Source of the DNA: Megaustenia siamemsis
Taxonomy: Eukaryota > Mollusca > Gastropoda > Stylommatophora > Ariophantidae
Assembly: GCA_032433765.1 (NCBI GenBank)
Contig: JAVIAB010000124.1
Span: 78,860,965-78,924,964, forward strand
Length of the DNA: 64,000 bases
Direction of reading: 5' to 3'
Part shown: one piece after another, positions 1 to 11,540 of the stretch
How positions within the stretch are numbered: the first letter of the stretch is position 1
Layout of the letters: every line of letters begins with the position of its first letter
The notes under the pieces: generated by a model
What the model saw: the letters and a program-made list of their open reading frames with translations, nothing else
Database searches by the model: none
What the model was told of the DNA's origin: nothing
Program-made: the position numbers and the translations under genes

Positions 1-2
1 AA

Positions 3-450
3 TTATGTCATTACAAAGTCGAGGTCCTCCAAATGGTCTCCTGGTATCCATTTGATGCCTTTATTACCAGTGCAGCATTTCTTCATTATGAAGTCCATAA
101 CAACACCAAATAACAAGGGCGATAAAATACATCCTTGTTTAACCCCAGTTTCTATTAGGAAACATTCGCTCAGTCCTTCCTCTGTTCGAACTGCACATGT
201 GTAGCCATCATACATGTCTTTGATAATATTTATGATTTTTGATGGTAAGCCATATTGCTTCAGAATTTTCCACAAAGAATCTCGATGAATACTGTTAAAT
301 GCTTTTTTGAAGTCGATGAAGTTAAGTACAAAAGGTTTTTGCTTTTCAATGTGTTCCTCCATTATAAGTCGTAGAGTAAAAATGTGGTCAAGGCAGCTTC
401 TCCCTTTTCTAAACCCAGCCTGTTCTTCACGCATTACTGTATCTATTGAA
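3..450 (-). pseudogene. LINE reverse transcriptase fragment (family A-like), cut by window edge
   Basis: Reading leftward, 143 residues match the finger/palm part of a non-LTR reverse transcriptase: EEQAGFRKGRSC, FIDFKKAFNSIHR (catalytic block A), GVKQGCILSPLLF, then LEDLDF. The related copy at 58457-59449 has LDFADDIALL where this one has LDFVMT and a stop. Comparison shows one missing base near position 13, inside the catalytic ADD codons, so this copy cannot encode an active polymerase. The 5' side is lost in the (TA)n tract at 455-522. This is a dead retrotransposon piece. Confidence 0.85.
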
Positions 451-454
451 TCCT

Positions 455-455
455 T

Positions 456-522
<67 letters not shown>
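455..522. repeat. (TA)n microsatellite
   Basis: Near-pure TA dinucleotides that abut the truncated 5' side of the reverse transcriptase fragment on its left. Confidence 0.95.
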
Positions 523-629
523 TGCTATAGTGTGTATTATTTCCGGTAAATTTCCACAAATTACAGTACCACTGATACATGGGGACTTCCATCACTCCAA
601 AGACGATCATCCTGACTGTTCACATGGCC

Positions 630-1475
630 AGGAGGATGAAACCATGATTGGTCTGTGAAGATACAGGATGATGAAACCATGATTGGTCTGTGAAAATACA
701 GGATGATGAAACCATGATTGGTCTGTGAAGATACAGGATGATGAAACCATGCTTCGTCTGTGAAGATACAGGATGATGAAACCATGATTGGTCTGTGAAG
801 ATACAGGATGATGAAACCATGCTTCGTCTGTGAAGATACAGGATGATGAAACCATGATTGGTTTGTGAAGATACAGGATGATGAAACCATGATTGGTCTG
901 TGAAGATACAGGATGATGAAACCATGATTGGTCTGTGAAGATACATGATGATGAAACCATGATTAGTCTGTGAAGATACAGGATGATGAAACCATGATTG
1001 GTCTGTGAAGATACAGGATGATGAAACCATGATTGGTCTGTGAAGATACAGGATGATGAAACCATGATTGGTCTGTGAAGAGACGGGAGGATGAAACCAT
1101 GATTCGTCTGTGAAGAGACAGGAGGATGAAACCATGCTTCGTCTGTGAAGATACAGGAGGATGAAACCATGATTGGTCTGTGAAGAGACAGGAGGATGAA
1201 ACCATGCTTCGTCTGTGAAGAGACAGGAGGATGAAACCATGCTTCGTCTGTGAAGAGACAGGAGGATGAAACCATGCTTCGTCTGTGAAGAGACAGGAGG
1301 ATGAAACCATGCTTCGTCTGTGAAGAGACAGGAGGATGAAACCATGATTGGTCTGTGAAGAGACAGAGGGATGAAACCATGCTTCGTCTGTGAAGATACA
1401 GGAGGATGAAACCATGATTGGTCTGTGAAGAGACAGAGGGATGAAACCATGCTTCGTCTGTGAAGAGACATCAAT
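630..1475. repeat. 35-bp minisatellite, about 24 copies
   Basis: Unit contains GATGAAACCATG and GGTCTGTGAAGA; spacing between GATGAAACC copies is 35 bp. Two variants are sorted along the array: a left block (to about 1080) with GATACAGGATG and GATTGGT, and a right block with GAGACAGGAGG and CTTCGT. Because 35 is not a multiple of three and the minus strand lacks stops, all three minus frames stay open for long stretches. These open frames are most simply a by-product of the repeat. Confidence 0.95.
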
Positions 1476-1634
1476 GATGTCCTCACCTTGAGCAAGAAAA
1501 CCATCATGGCACGTCCAATAGTTCAGTCTGTACTGATCATCTAATTCTTTCAGTTGAGGTACAACAGAAAACTTGTATGGATGTAACTTTAATTTCTTCT
1601 TCGTTATTTTGTGGACAGTACTGTTTTACCTGTA

Positions 1635-1812
1635 GAAGCCGCGATAGCTCAGTGGTTAGTGAACTGAACTACAAAGGACAAGGGTTAGGGTTCGATCCCA
1701 CCCGACGGCTTCCCGGTTCACCCAGCCTTAAATGGGTACCGGATTTTTTTTCTGGGAAAGTAAAGTAGCACGGGCGTAATACCGACCACATTAACCCAAA
1801 AATCATGTTGGG
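1635..1812 (+). mobile_element. SINE-A copy (tRNA-derived SINE), 3' truncated
   Basis: The head has a Pol III A box (TAGCTCAGTGG) and B box (GGTTCGATCCC) at tRNA-like spacing. It is followed by the family body: CCGGTTCACCCAGCC, ATGGGTACCGGA, CTGGGAAAGTAAAG, CGGGCGTAATACCGACC and AAAATCATGT. The usual 3' part (CACCATATTCCCTATACGCC) is absent, so the copy diverges or ends at about 1812. Other copies lie at 35903-36146, 36600-36833, 47657-47914, 48551-48787 and 63123-63187. Confidence 0.85.
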
Positions 1813-2174
1813 CCAACGTCTTTATTGAGTTACCTGGATTAGTATGCTTTCTTGGTTGTTGACGAATGTTTCTTCAGAAACAGTGGGTCTTCCAGGATGC
1901 CACACCACGTCATGAACACTGCCAGTGCAGCGAAATTTGTTTATCAAACTGCTACAGTTTGTGGATGAGGCACTGAAGTATCAGCTGAACAACCACATTC
2001 GAATACCTTCCACCGTGAAGATACACCCAAAATACTCTTTCTTCAATAGTTAACACCATTATAATTCACTACAACCACAGCGACATCTACATACAGCAGT
2101 GATATTCTGAGCTACCGTTGAAATGGAGCTTGGACCATGACGCAATACACAATTTTAAATTACGGTGCGCAAAT
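1813..2174. other. no recognised feature
   Basis: Mixed-composition sequence without a convincing open frame, repeat or tRNA-like element. Confidence 0.5.
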
Positions 2175-3335
2175 AATCATCATCATATGGTGCCGTCTCC
2201 GCTTCGAAGGTTGGCAACCATGGAGCGTCTTTCCGTTTTGTCTCTTGCTTTGATGGTGCAGGTTATCATAGGCTGACTTGTCCATCTTTTGATGACTCGT
2301 TCATGTTAGTCTCGGTCTGCCTCTGTCTCTTGCTTTGATGGTGCAGGTTGTCATAGGCTGACTTGTCCATCTTTTTATGTTACTCTTCCATGTTAGTATC
2401 GGTCTGCCTCTGTCTCGTGTTTTGATGGTGCAGGTTGTCATAGGCTAACTTGTTCATCATTTGATGTTACTCGTCCATGTTAGTCTCGGTTACTCTTCCT
2501 CTTATACCTTGCATTTTCCCTCCAAGATTACTTGTAGTAGCTTGCTGTGTCTTTTAACATGCCCAAAAAATCTTACTTTTTTGTTTGAATTGTATTTAGT
2601 AGTTCTCTTTTCATTTTTAGTTTAGTTGCTTTAAGACTTCATCGCGTGTTTTATTTTCTTTCCATCCAATTCTTCCTGTTCTTCTTTAAATCCACATTTC
2701 AAAGGCTTTAATTTTCTGTTCTGTTTTCTTGTCGCATGTCCATGTTTCTGCACCATATAGGAATGTTGAGACGATATAGCATTTGCCATTCTCGGTTTTA
2801 GCCCTGGTGTTATTCGTTTTGATGTTAATATATTTTTCATGACATTAAAATTACTTTTTGCCATTCCCATTCTTTTGTTTATTTCAGTTGTACATTTTCC
2901 ATCACTGGTTATAGTATGTCCCAGGTAATAGTTCTGAACTGTCTCCAGGTCTATTCCTTCAATTTTGATATCCACTTGTAATTTTGAGTATTATCTTTGG
3001 TTATGATCATAGTTTTAGTCTTTTTGATATTCATATCTAATCCATACTTTATTTTTTGATTGTCATGTTTATTACATTGAGTAATTGTTGTAGATCTTTA
3101 GGATTTTCTGCTACTAGTGCAGTATCATCAGCATATCTTAGGTTATTGATTATTTTTCCATTAATGTTTAGGCCTGGCATCTCTATGATGTTTTTAAAGA
3201 TTTATTCAGTGTATATATTAAACAAGCTTGGTGATAGGATGCATCCCTGTCTTACTCCTATTTTTGTATCAATAGGTGCAGAGTGCTCTTTGTTGTATTT
3301 TATTATTACTGTTTGCTCCCAGTATAGATAAAAGG
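2175..3335 (-). pseudogene. LINE-B 3' half, decayed, with internal triplication
   Basis: Antisense to the plus strand are NNLRYADDTA (RT catalytic block), AENPKDL, then the typical C-terminal region with TINKRMGMAKSNFN and MVANLR ending in a (GATGAT) tail near 2175-2190. The reading frame is broken many times. The part coding the C-terminus is tandemly triplicated, with copies of GCTTTGATGGTGCAGGTT at about 2247, 2332 and 2419 (about 86-bp spacing). Better preserved relatives are at 59646-60455 and 31590-31990. Confidence 0.85.
2240..2500. repeat. three tandem copies (~86 bp) inside the LINE-B tail
   Basis: The segment with GATGGTGCAGG, CATAGGCTGACTTG, CATGTTAGTCTCGGTC is present three times in a row with small differences, whereas the other LINE-B copies here have it once. 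It is a young local tandem duplication of LINE coding sequence. Confidence 0.85.
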
Positions 3336-3607
3336 TGTGCAAATACTTGATTTTAAAAAGTGCAAAATCATAAAAAAACACCCTGTACTTCTCTTGATTG
3401 TCTCTATTCTGAGCATACTGTTATATCTATTTGCTGTCAGAACATTGTATGTACATATATTTATTTTGTTGTTGCTTTTCTTTTAAAAGTACTTCAATTT
3501 GTATTTATAATCAAATGTATACAATCCACCGCGGATTAGTGTTCTATCTATCTTCTAATAGATAAATATGATGCCCTGTATACACTACTAGTGACGGTAT
3601 AGGTAGA
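3336..3607. other. no recognised feature
   Basis: AT-rich unique sequence between the LINE-B remnant and the 44-bp array. Confidence 0.5.
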
Positions 3608-3619
3608 AAAAGAAAATAG

Positions 3620-4022
3620 CAATAAATTGCTGACATTATGATATGTGAAGAAATATATATATTAAATAAATTGCTGACATTATGTTATGTGAAGAAATAA
3701 ATATATTAAATAAATTGCTGACATTATGTTATGTGAAGAAATAAATATATTAAATAAATTGCTGACATTATGTTATGTGAAGAAATAAATATATTAAATA
3801 AATTGCTGACATTATGCTATGTGAAGAAATAAATATATTAAATAAATTGCTGACATTATGTTAAAAGGAAAAATAAATATATTAAATAAATTGCTGACAT
3901 CATGTTTTGTGAAGAAATAAATATTTGAAATAAATTGCTGACATTATGTTATGTGAAGAAATAAATATTTGAAATAAATTGCTGACATTATGTTATGTGA
4001 AGAAATAAATATATTAAATAAA
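3620..4022. repeat. 44-bp AT-rich minisatellite, about 9 copies
   Basis: Unit contains AAATTGCTGACATTATGTT and GTGAAGAAATAAATAT; unit starts recur every about 44 bp. Confidence 0.9.
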
Positions 4023-4029
4023 TTAAGCT

Positions 4030-4600
4030 GGAAAGTAAAGCGATAAGAAGTTTCATTATTGACCGATCCTGAGTAACAGCCCACGTTTGCAGTACCGACA
4101 ATTTAGAGGAGTGGGACTCCCAACCCGACATATCGTTATCACCTGTTATCAGTTGCTAACCCACCCCACCGTTGATAGTTGCGCTATGATAAGAGGATTA
4201 GTTTCAGGGAAAGTTCTCCTTACCAGTATATAAGACAGTCACGCAGAGTACATAACGTTTTAGACAGCCGCCGCCGACACGAGGAGGTCATCGGTTTGCC
4301 AGATTAAAGCTAAGGCAACGCGACCGAGCAAGGACTGTAGATTTGATCAGGCTCATTGCCAAGAATAAGTTTAATTAGTAAATGTCAATTATAGTGTGAA
4401 CCTCCAGGTTCATTGCAGCGGGAAGCTGGAACGTTTTCATTATTGGGGGTCATGACCCAGGCGGGCCCATTTCCCCTAGAGTGTCTTGAAGCTAAAGGGC
4501 CGAAACAAGTGCTCGACGTGTCTATTTCTGATGATCAGATTTACCACCTGCTACGAAGCTTTGTATAAAATGTTTCCTATTATTGTTAAAAACTAAATAG
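4030..4600 (+). other. possible solo LTR / promoter-like segment
   Basis: A compact GC-richer block contains CCAGTATATAAGACAGTC, a good TATA box with downstream start-site spacing, then CGCCGCCGACACGAGGAGG and, further on, TTATTGGGGGTCATGACCCA. This layout resembles an LTR of a Ty3/gypsy-type element followed by a primer-binding region. Clear TG...CA ends, a second LTR and any gag/pol frame are missing, so the identity is unproven. It could also be an unrelated promoter. Confidence 0.3.
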
Positions 4601-4974
4601 CTCACTTATTTCCATAATTAGAAGTATTGCTATCCATTATTCCTGAGATCTTACAATGAAGTATAGAGAAGCGATCAAAATGCACTTTATTTGATTATTT
4701 ACCTTCATAAACATTGATTTTATGTACATTTTTTACCATTGACTTCACAATCAGAATAAAAATGAACAACTAATTAAACAAAAAATGGAAATCGATCTGT
4801 TTTTAAAGTAAACAGGATCGACATGAAGTAATAATGAGATCCATTCTAGATTTGGCGGTAAAGTGTTTTTTTTTAATATAAAACTCAAACCACCAATTTA
4901 CGAAGCAACAATTCTACAAATAGATGGAGATAAGCACAGATATTAAATTTTACATATAATGGTCTGTAAATAGT

Positions 4975-5640
4975 TCAACTCCCTGTGGAACAGAGAGAGG
5001 TCTGTAGGTTACACAGACCACTTCGAAGTTAAATCAGGAGTAAGACAGGGGCGCGTACTATCCCCCTTATTGTTTATTACATACATGGACTTCTAAATGT
5101 AAGCCAGCCAACCCACCAGACACAGAAGAGATCAACGAGCTTCTATTTGCAGACGAAAAGTTAAACAAGGAAACAACACTAGAATGAAAATGGGTACTCT
5201 ACAATGCAATCTTCATACCAACGTTGTGCTACTAATGCCAGTCCTGGACCCTAGATGCAAGAACACTAAGAAAAATAACCTATAATGAGATTAAATGTGT
5301 TAGACAGGAAACAGCCTAAGATATAAGTTCAGAAATGAAGAACTAAGAAAAAAGGTAGAAATAATCCCCGCCATAGAATATATAAAGGAACAACAGATAG
5401 AATGGTTTGGCCACGTAATAAGGCAGAAAGATCAAAACACAACACAGGGAGCCTTCAACAAACGTTGCGAGAACACCAGACCCAATGGCCGACTACGAAA
5501 AAGATGGATTAGCGGATTATTAGAAACACTGTGAAACATAACAGCAGCAGAGGCAAACAAAAAAACAACCGACAGCAAACTATATCTCCCTGCGACGCTG
5601 AAATGCAAATGAGGAAGGAAAGAAGAAGAATAAGACAGGC
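4975..5640 (+). pseudogene. LINE-D fragment (RT block to 3' end), decayed
   Basis: Fragments in several frames: a VKSGVRQG-like RT block followed by LSPLLF (about 5030-5090), then EYIKEQQIEWFGHVIRQKDQN and the C-terminal RKRWISGLLETL near 5390-5530. It ends with the family's CTGAAATGCAAATGAGGAAGG tail. Many stops and frame changes. Same family as 33520-34770, 46890-47275 and the array at 16205-17310. Confidence 0.8.
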
Positions 5641-5825
5641 CATAGAGCAAGCACACCACTCTGAAGAAAGAGTGTGATAGACAGAGAGAGTTGGGGACTA
5701 GGAAAGTCTTGATATCGTGCAAGCCAGAGAAAGATGGGAGAAGGTTGTGGTCAACATCGACATTGTCTCGGCGAGACAGAAGGTCAAGGGTTAAGAAGAA
5801 CAAAATGCACAAAAATGCAAACGCA

Positions 5826-5874
5826 AACACACAAGCACACATACACGCGCGCGCACGCACACACGCACAAACAA
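5826..5874. repeat. alternating purine-pyrimidine (CA/CG)n tract
   Basis: About 50 bp of CACACA mixed with CGCGCGCG, a composition that can adopt left-handed Z-DNA. Confidence 0.85.
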
Positions 5875-5954
5875 TTAGAACAAAACGTCTGCAAGCATTA
5901 CTTCCAGACATGAGCTTACCTGCAGCGCGCGAGAATGTGATGACAATGTAAGAG

Positions 5955-6300
5955 AAACTTGCTTCATTCTACCGGTAATCGGCTCTATATAGAACTGATG
6001 AACTCCCTCATTTCTATTGGCATAGATTTGTTGCGAAAGATGTTTTTCATTTTCTGAAGTGTTATTTTGGCCTGAGCTATTCTGCTTTTTATTTATGTGG
6101 TGCATCTTCCATCTGCTGTTATTACTATGCCCTAGTATTTGAAACGTTGCACTTGTTCCAGATTTATCCTGTTTATTTTTATGCTGCATGATGGTGCTGA
6201 TTATTTCTTCGATATAACCATTATTTCTGTTTACTTACCATTCAGACTGAGACCTTTCTTCTTGCTTTCTTTTACAATTATGTTTATCATGTCTTGTAGT
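5955..6300 (-). pseudogene. LINE-C fragment, inverted, decayed
   Basis: The minus strand encodes pieces equivalent to those of the plus-strand copy at 30033-30300: an LEQVQRFKY-like run, VITADGRC, RIAQAKI, LQKMK and QIYANRNE, with stops. It points away from the plus-strand LINE-C piece at 6390, and the two are separated by a (TA)n tract, giving a head-to-head arrangement. Confidence 0.7.

Positions 6301-6302
<2 letters not shown>

Positions 6303-6370
<68 letters not shown>
6303..6370. repeat. (TA)n microsatellite between two LINE-C pieces
   Basis: Pure TA tract joining the inverted and the direct LINE-C fragments. Confidence 0.95.
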
Positions 6371-6373
<3 letters not shown>

Positions 6374-6389
6374 GATTTAAAAAAAAGAA

Positions 6390-6477
6390 TTGAAGTCAAT
6401 GGTCACAACATAAACAATTTCGATATGCTGATGACACAGTCTTAATATCAGAGACAGGGAAAATGAACTACAAGAAA

Positions 6478-6548
<71 letters not shown>

Positions 6549-7020
6549 CCATTTTTGACAATAGAAACAAGAAAAAGACTTCTTAAATGTTGTGTAGAAC
6601 CAGCCTTAACATATGGATGTGTATCATGGACAATATGACAACAGACAAGAATGTCACTGGAGTCTGTAGAAATGTGATTTTACATAAGAATGTTGAGATT
6701 ACTATGGGCAGTTAAGAAGAGTAATGAAAAAGTTCTGAAAGAGGCCAAAGCAAAAAGAGAGCTAATTTCCAATATTAGGAAGAAACAATCATCATGTTTT
6801 GGACATGTAATGAGAAGGGAACAGCTGGAATATATTGTAACAAATGGGAAAATTGAGAGACGAAGAAATTGAGGGAAGCAAAGAGAAAAGATACCAGACA
6901 GCTTAAGAGAAGGGCTTGGCAGAAGGTCAACAAGAGAAATTATAAATAACTGTCGAGATCGAAAGTTGAGGAGCGACATGATCACCTACGCCAGCAGGCA
7001 CGGTGCTTGATGATGATGAT
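6390..7020 (+). pseudogene. LINE-C 3' part with internal (TA)n, decayed
   Basis: Starts with the RT catalytic block INNFRYADDTVLISET near 6410-6455, breaks into a (TA)n tract at 6479-6544, and resumes after it with FLTIETRKRLLKCC-like sequence. The C-terminal EVLKEAKAKRELISNIRKK-like region, FGHVMRREQLEYIV and KIPDSLREGLGRRST follow, ending in a (GATGAT) tail. Several stops are present. The microsatellite occupies the place of the segment between the YADD box and the C-terminal region. Confidence 0.85.
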
Positions 7021-7028
7021 GATGAAGA

Positions 7029-7030
<2 letters not shown>

Positions 7031-7072
<42 letters not shown>
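7031..7072. repeat. (TA)n microsatellite directly after a LINE tail
   Basis: TA tract starting within 15 bp of the (GATGAT) tail of the LINE-C piece. Confidence 0.95.
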
Positions 7073-7074
<2 letters not shown>

Positions 7075-7295
7075 AAGTATTTAAAATCGTAATATAGAGA
7101 ATGACGATTTTAAAAACTGAATTCACATAATATTTCATGTTACAGGTAAAATAGAAAGAGAAGTCCACGTTTAATTTTATTTACTTTCTATTATATATAC
7201 CATTCTCTCTGGAAAAGTAATAATACATTCAGGTTATATATGTCATTTACTTCAAAGAAAAATATCTAAGTGATATTATTGTTTCTATATTTCAG

Positions 7296-7388
7296 AGTCA
7301 AGGAAGTCAGTGGGAAAGAAAGGCCAGTGCTTACTACTGGACACTAGTCAACGCTGACGACTTTCTGCACAAGGGAGAGAAGCCACGG
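7296..7388 (+). CDS. CD36-like gene, exon encoding start of ectodomain
   Basis: 31 codons between a TATATTTCAG acceptor and a GTGAGA donor, phase 0 on both sides. Only one frame is open. It reads SQGSQWERKASAYYW, TLVNADDFL, HKGEKPR. In CD36 proteins this is the strand after the first membrane helix, where a W...F-N-x-x-D/E-x-[FL]-GEKP pattern precedes the family signature [ER]-GPY. The signature itself is at the start of the next exon, which fits in phase. Confidence 0.85.
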
Positions 7389-7550
7389 GTGAGATTATAT
7401 TTACAATAAATACAAAAAGGTATTAAGCAGCTAAACCTATGGAGAGACGAGAAAACTACGGCGTTTCGACAAATGCCTTCATGAGGTAGAAACAAATAAA
7501 CACTAACACAAAAAGAAACACATTTCCTCTATCAATGGCTATAAGTAAGG
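7389..7550. other. intron sequence, nothing recognised
   Basis: Unique sequence after the donor site and before the 127-bp array. Confidence 0.5.
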
Positions 7551-8987
7551 TTGACATATCTTCGGAGCTGAAACCGGGACAAAGATTGGTTTTTATAGAC
7601 GAAACTGGGATAAATGGTGGTTTTAGAGGCGAAACCGGGACAATTAGTGGGTTTTTAGAGACGAAACTGGAAGAAATGGTGGTTTTTTGAGGCGAAGCCG
7701 GGACAATTAGTGGGTTTTTAGAGAACGAAACTGGGATAAATGGTGGTTTTGGAGGCGAAACCGGGACAATTAGTGGGTTTTTAGAGACGAAACTGGAAGA
7801 AATGGTGGTTTTTTGAGGCGAAGCCGGGACAATTAGTGGGTTTTTAGAGAACGAAACTGGGATAAATGGTGGTTTTGGAGGCGAAACCGGGACAATTAGT
7901 GGGTTTTTAGAGACGAAACTGGAAGAAATGGTGGTTTTTTGAGGCGAAGCCGGGACAATTAGTGGGTTTTTAGAGAACGAAACTGGGATAAATGGTGGTT
8001 TTGGAGGCGAAACCGGGACAATTAGTGGGTTTTTAGAGACGAAACTGGAAGAAATGGTGGTTTTTTTAGGCGAAGCCGGGACAATTAGTGGGTTTTTAGA
8101 GAACGAAACTGGGATAAATGGTGGTTTTAGAGGCGAAACCGGGACAATTAGTGGGTTTTTAGAGACGAAACTGGAAGAAATGGTGGTTTTTTTAGGCGAA
8201 GCCGGGACAATTAGTGGGTTTTTAGAGAACGAAACTGGGACAAATGGTGGTTTTTAGAGGCAAAACCAGGACAATTGGTGGTTTTTAGAGACGAAACTGG
8301 CACATTTCTTGTAAGAAAAAAAAATCAGGGATGATAGAGAAATGAATGCTCTGCTCACTAATCACGTAAATAATCAAAATATTTGTTTGAAAGTTTAATC
8401 AGAAAACTCTCACTTGATCAAACAAATAATTCAGTTATTGGTAGTTCTACTTTCTGAATTGATACCTTGGTTTCCTTTTCTGTCTTGTGTAATGCTAAAT
8501 TAACTACTTCTATTACAACTTCACGGCCACAAGTTGACATTGACAGGAACCGACAAACCATAAAGAAAGAAAGCAAATATTTTGCTTCTGGGATATTCGG
8601 GGGGAGGGTGAAGAACATTTGAAGTTAGAAAAACAAAGTCTACAAACTACAATTTGGGAATACCATCAAAGATAGTTTTGTTGAACTTGGGACATCTGTA
8701 ACTCGTTGCCGCCAAGCCAATCCCACATTGTTAGTTTGTATTATTCAGTTGTTTTTAAGTTACCGCTACTGTAGAGGAGCTTAAAATTGGAAATTTGACA
8801 AAAATACCGTCTCAGACGCCAATAATTTCTGGCCGCGGATTTTCAAAACTAGCCTGATTTGACGAGATATTTTGCAGGTAAAAACCGGGACATATGGGTA
8901 TCGCGGAGACATTTTTCGGGACAGTGAATTATTTCATTAAAAACCAGGGCTGTCCCGGATAACCCGGGACGTTTGGCAACCCTAGAA
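7550..8987. mobile_element. possible non-autonomous DNA transposon enclosing an array
   Basis: The left end AAGGTTGACATATC and the reverse complement of the right end (AGGGTTGCCAAACGTC) are similar, as expected for imperfect terminal inverted repeats of a hAT-like element. Both ends run into CCGGGACA motifs like those of the internal array. No clear 8-bp target duplication and no transposase are seen. It could instead be a decayed array with chance end similarity. Confidence 0.35.
7565..8310. repeat. 127-bp higher-order tandem repeat of two ~63-bp monomers
   Basis: Each ~127-bp block holds two related monomers: one with GAGACGAAACTGGAAGAAAT and one with GAGAACGAAACTGGGATAAA, each followed by GGTGGTTTT and CCGGGACAATTAGTGGG. 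Blocks start near 7632, 7759, 7887 and onward (about five). Divergent single monomers flank both ends. Confidence 0.9.
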
Positions 8988-8989
8988 GA

Positions 8990-9325
8990 AAATATGTATA
9001 TTTAATATTATGTGTACGCATATGTGTACGTATTTCTTTACCTATGTATGTATGTTTATACGTATGTATGAATATATGTATATATGTATTTATATAAGCA
9101 ATGTTTTTAGCATCTAAGCCTATATAAGCTGAGACATTATAGTATAATATACGAGGTATTACAGCTGTTTTATATTTGTTGGATTGATATATATGCATTG
9201 CATTATATTATTATAATTATGCATTATTTATTAAATGTAAGCGAAAATAAACAATCAATTGTGAGGTTCAGTGAATGTTATAGACTATAAAGTTTACTTT
9301 CACGCGTTATGGACTGTTTCGGCCA
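8990..9325. other. AT-rich intron sequence, nothing recognised
   Basis: Contains a TATGTATG-rich stretch (about 9000-9090) but no gene or clear array. Confidence 0.5.
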
Positions 9326-9339
9326 AAGCATCCCTTGTA

Positions 9340-11540
9340 TATACTAGTCTTAAACATAAATACTAGTCTTAAACATAAATACTAGTCTTAAACATAAATA
9401 CTAGTCTTAAATATAAATACTATTCTTAGACATAAATTCTAGTCTTAAACTTAAATACTAGTCTTAAATATAAATACTAGTCTTAGACATAAATACTAGT
9501 CTTAGACATAAATACTAGTCTTAAATATAAATACTAGTCTTAAATATAAATACTAGTCTTAGACATAAATACTAGTCTTAAACATAAATACTAGTCTTAA
9601 ATATAAATACTAGTCTTAGACATAAATACTAGTCTTAAACATAAATACTAGTCTTAAATATAAATACTAGTCTTAGACATAAATACTAGTCTTAGACATA
9701 AATACTAGTCTTAAATAAAAATACTAGTCCTAGACATAAATACTAGTCTTAGACATAAATACTAGTCTTAAATATAAATACTAGTCTTAGACATAAATAC
9801 TAGTCTTAGACATAAATACTAGTCTTAAACATAAATACTAGTTTTTAAACATAAGTACTAGTCCTAGACATAAATACTAGTCTTAGACATAAATACTAGT
9901 CTTAAACATAAGTACTAGTCTTAGACATAAATACTAGTCTTAAATATAAATACTAGTCTTAGACATAAATACTAGTCTTAAACATAAATACTAGTCTTAA
10001 ATATAAATACTAGTCTTAGACATAAATACTAGTCTTAAATATAAATACTAGTCTTAGACATAAATACTAGTCTTAGACATAAATACTAGTCTTAAATATA
10101 AATACTAATCCTAGACATAAATACTAGTCTTAGACATAAATACTAGTCTTAAACATAAATACTAGTCTTAAACATAAGTACTAGTCTTAGACATAAATAC
10201 TAGTCTTAAACATAAATACTAGTCTTAAATATAAATACTAGTCTTAGACATAAATACTAGTCTTAGACATAAATACTAGTCTTAAACATAAATACTAGTT
10301 TTTAAACATAAGTACTAGTCTTAGACATAAATGCTAGTCTTAAACATAAATACTAGTCTTAGACATAAATACTAGTCTTAAATATAAATACTAGTCCTAG
10401 ACATAAATACTAGTCTTAAACATAAGTACTAGTCTTAAACATAAGTACTAGTCTTAAACATAAATACTAGTCTTAAACATAAGTACTAGTCTTAAATATA
10501 AATACTAGTCTTAGACATAAATACTAGTCTTAAATATAAATACTAGTCCTAGACATAAATACTAGTCTTAGACATAAATACTAGTCTTAAATATAAATAC
10601 TAGTCCTAGACATAAATACTAGTCTTAGACATAAATACTAGTCTTAAACATAAGTACTAGTCTTAAATATAAATACTAGTCTTAAACATAAATACTAGTC
10701 TTAAATATAAATACTAGTCCTAGACATAAATACTAGTCTTAGACATAAATACTAGTCTTAAATATAAATACTAGTCTTAGACATAAATACTAGTCTTAAA
10801 GATAAATACTAGTCTTAGACATAAATACTAGTCTTAAATATAAATACTAGTCCTAGACATAAATACTAGTCTTAGACATAAATACTAGTCTTAAATATAA
10901 ATACTAGTCTTAGACATAAATACTAGTCTTAAACATAAATACTAGTCTTAGACATAAATACTAGTCTTAAATATAAATACTAGTCCTAGACATAAATACT
11001 AGTCTTAGACATAAATACTAGTCTTAAACATAAGTACTAGTCTTAGACATAAATACTAGTCTTAAACATAAATACTAGTCTTAGACATAAATACTAGTCT
11101 TAGACATAAATACTAGTCTTAGACATAAATACTAGTCTTAAACATAAATACTAGTCTTAAACATAAATACTAGTCTTAAACATAAGTACTAGTCTTAGAC
11201 ATAAATACTAGTCTTAGACATTAATACTAGTCTTAAACATAAGTACTAGTCTTAAACATAAATACTAGTCTTAGACATAAATACTAGTCTTAAATATAAA
11301 TACTAGTCTTAGACATAAATACTAGTCTTAAACATAAATACTAGTCTTAAATATAAATACTAGTCTTAGACATAAATACTAGTCTTAAATATAAATACTA
11401 GTCTTAGACATAAATACTAGTCTTAGACATAAATACTAGTCTTAAATATAAATACTAATCCTAGACATAAATACTAGTCTTAGACATAAATACTACTAGT
11501 CTTAGACATAAATACTAGTCTTAAACATAAATACTAGTCT

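Noticed and set aside
4490..4560. Hammerhead ribozyme (GAAAC and CTGATGA present)
   Set aside because: The two core boxes are in the wrong spacing and the needed stems II and III cannot be formed.
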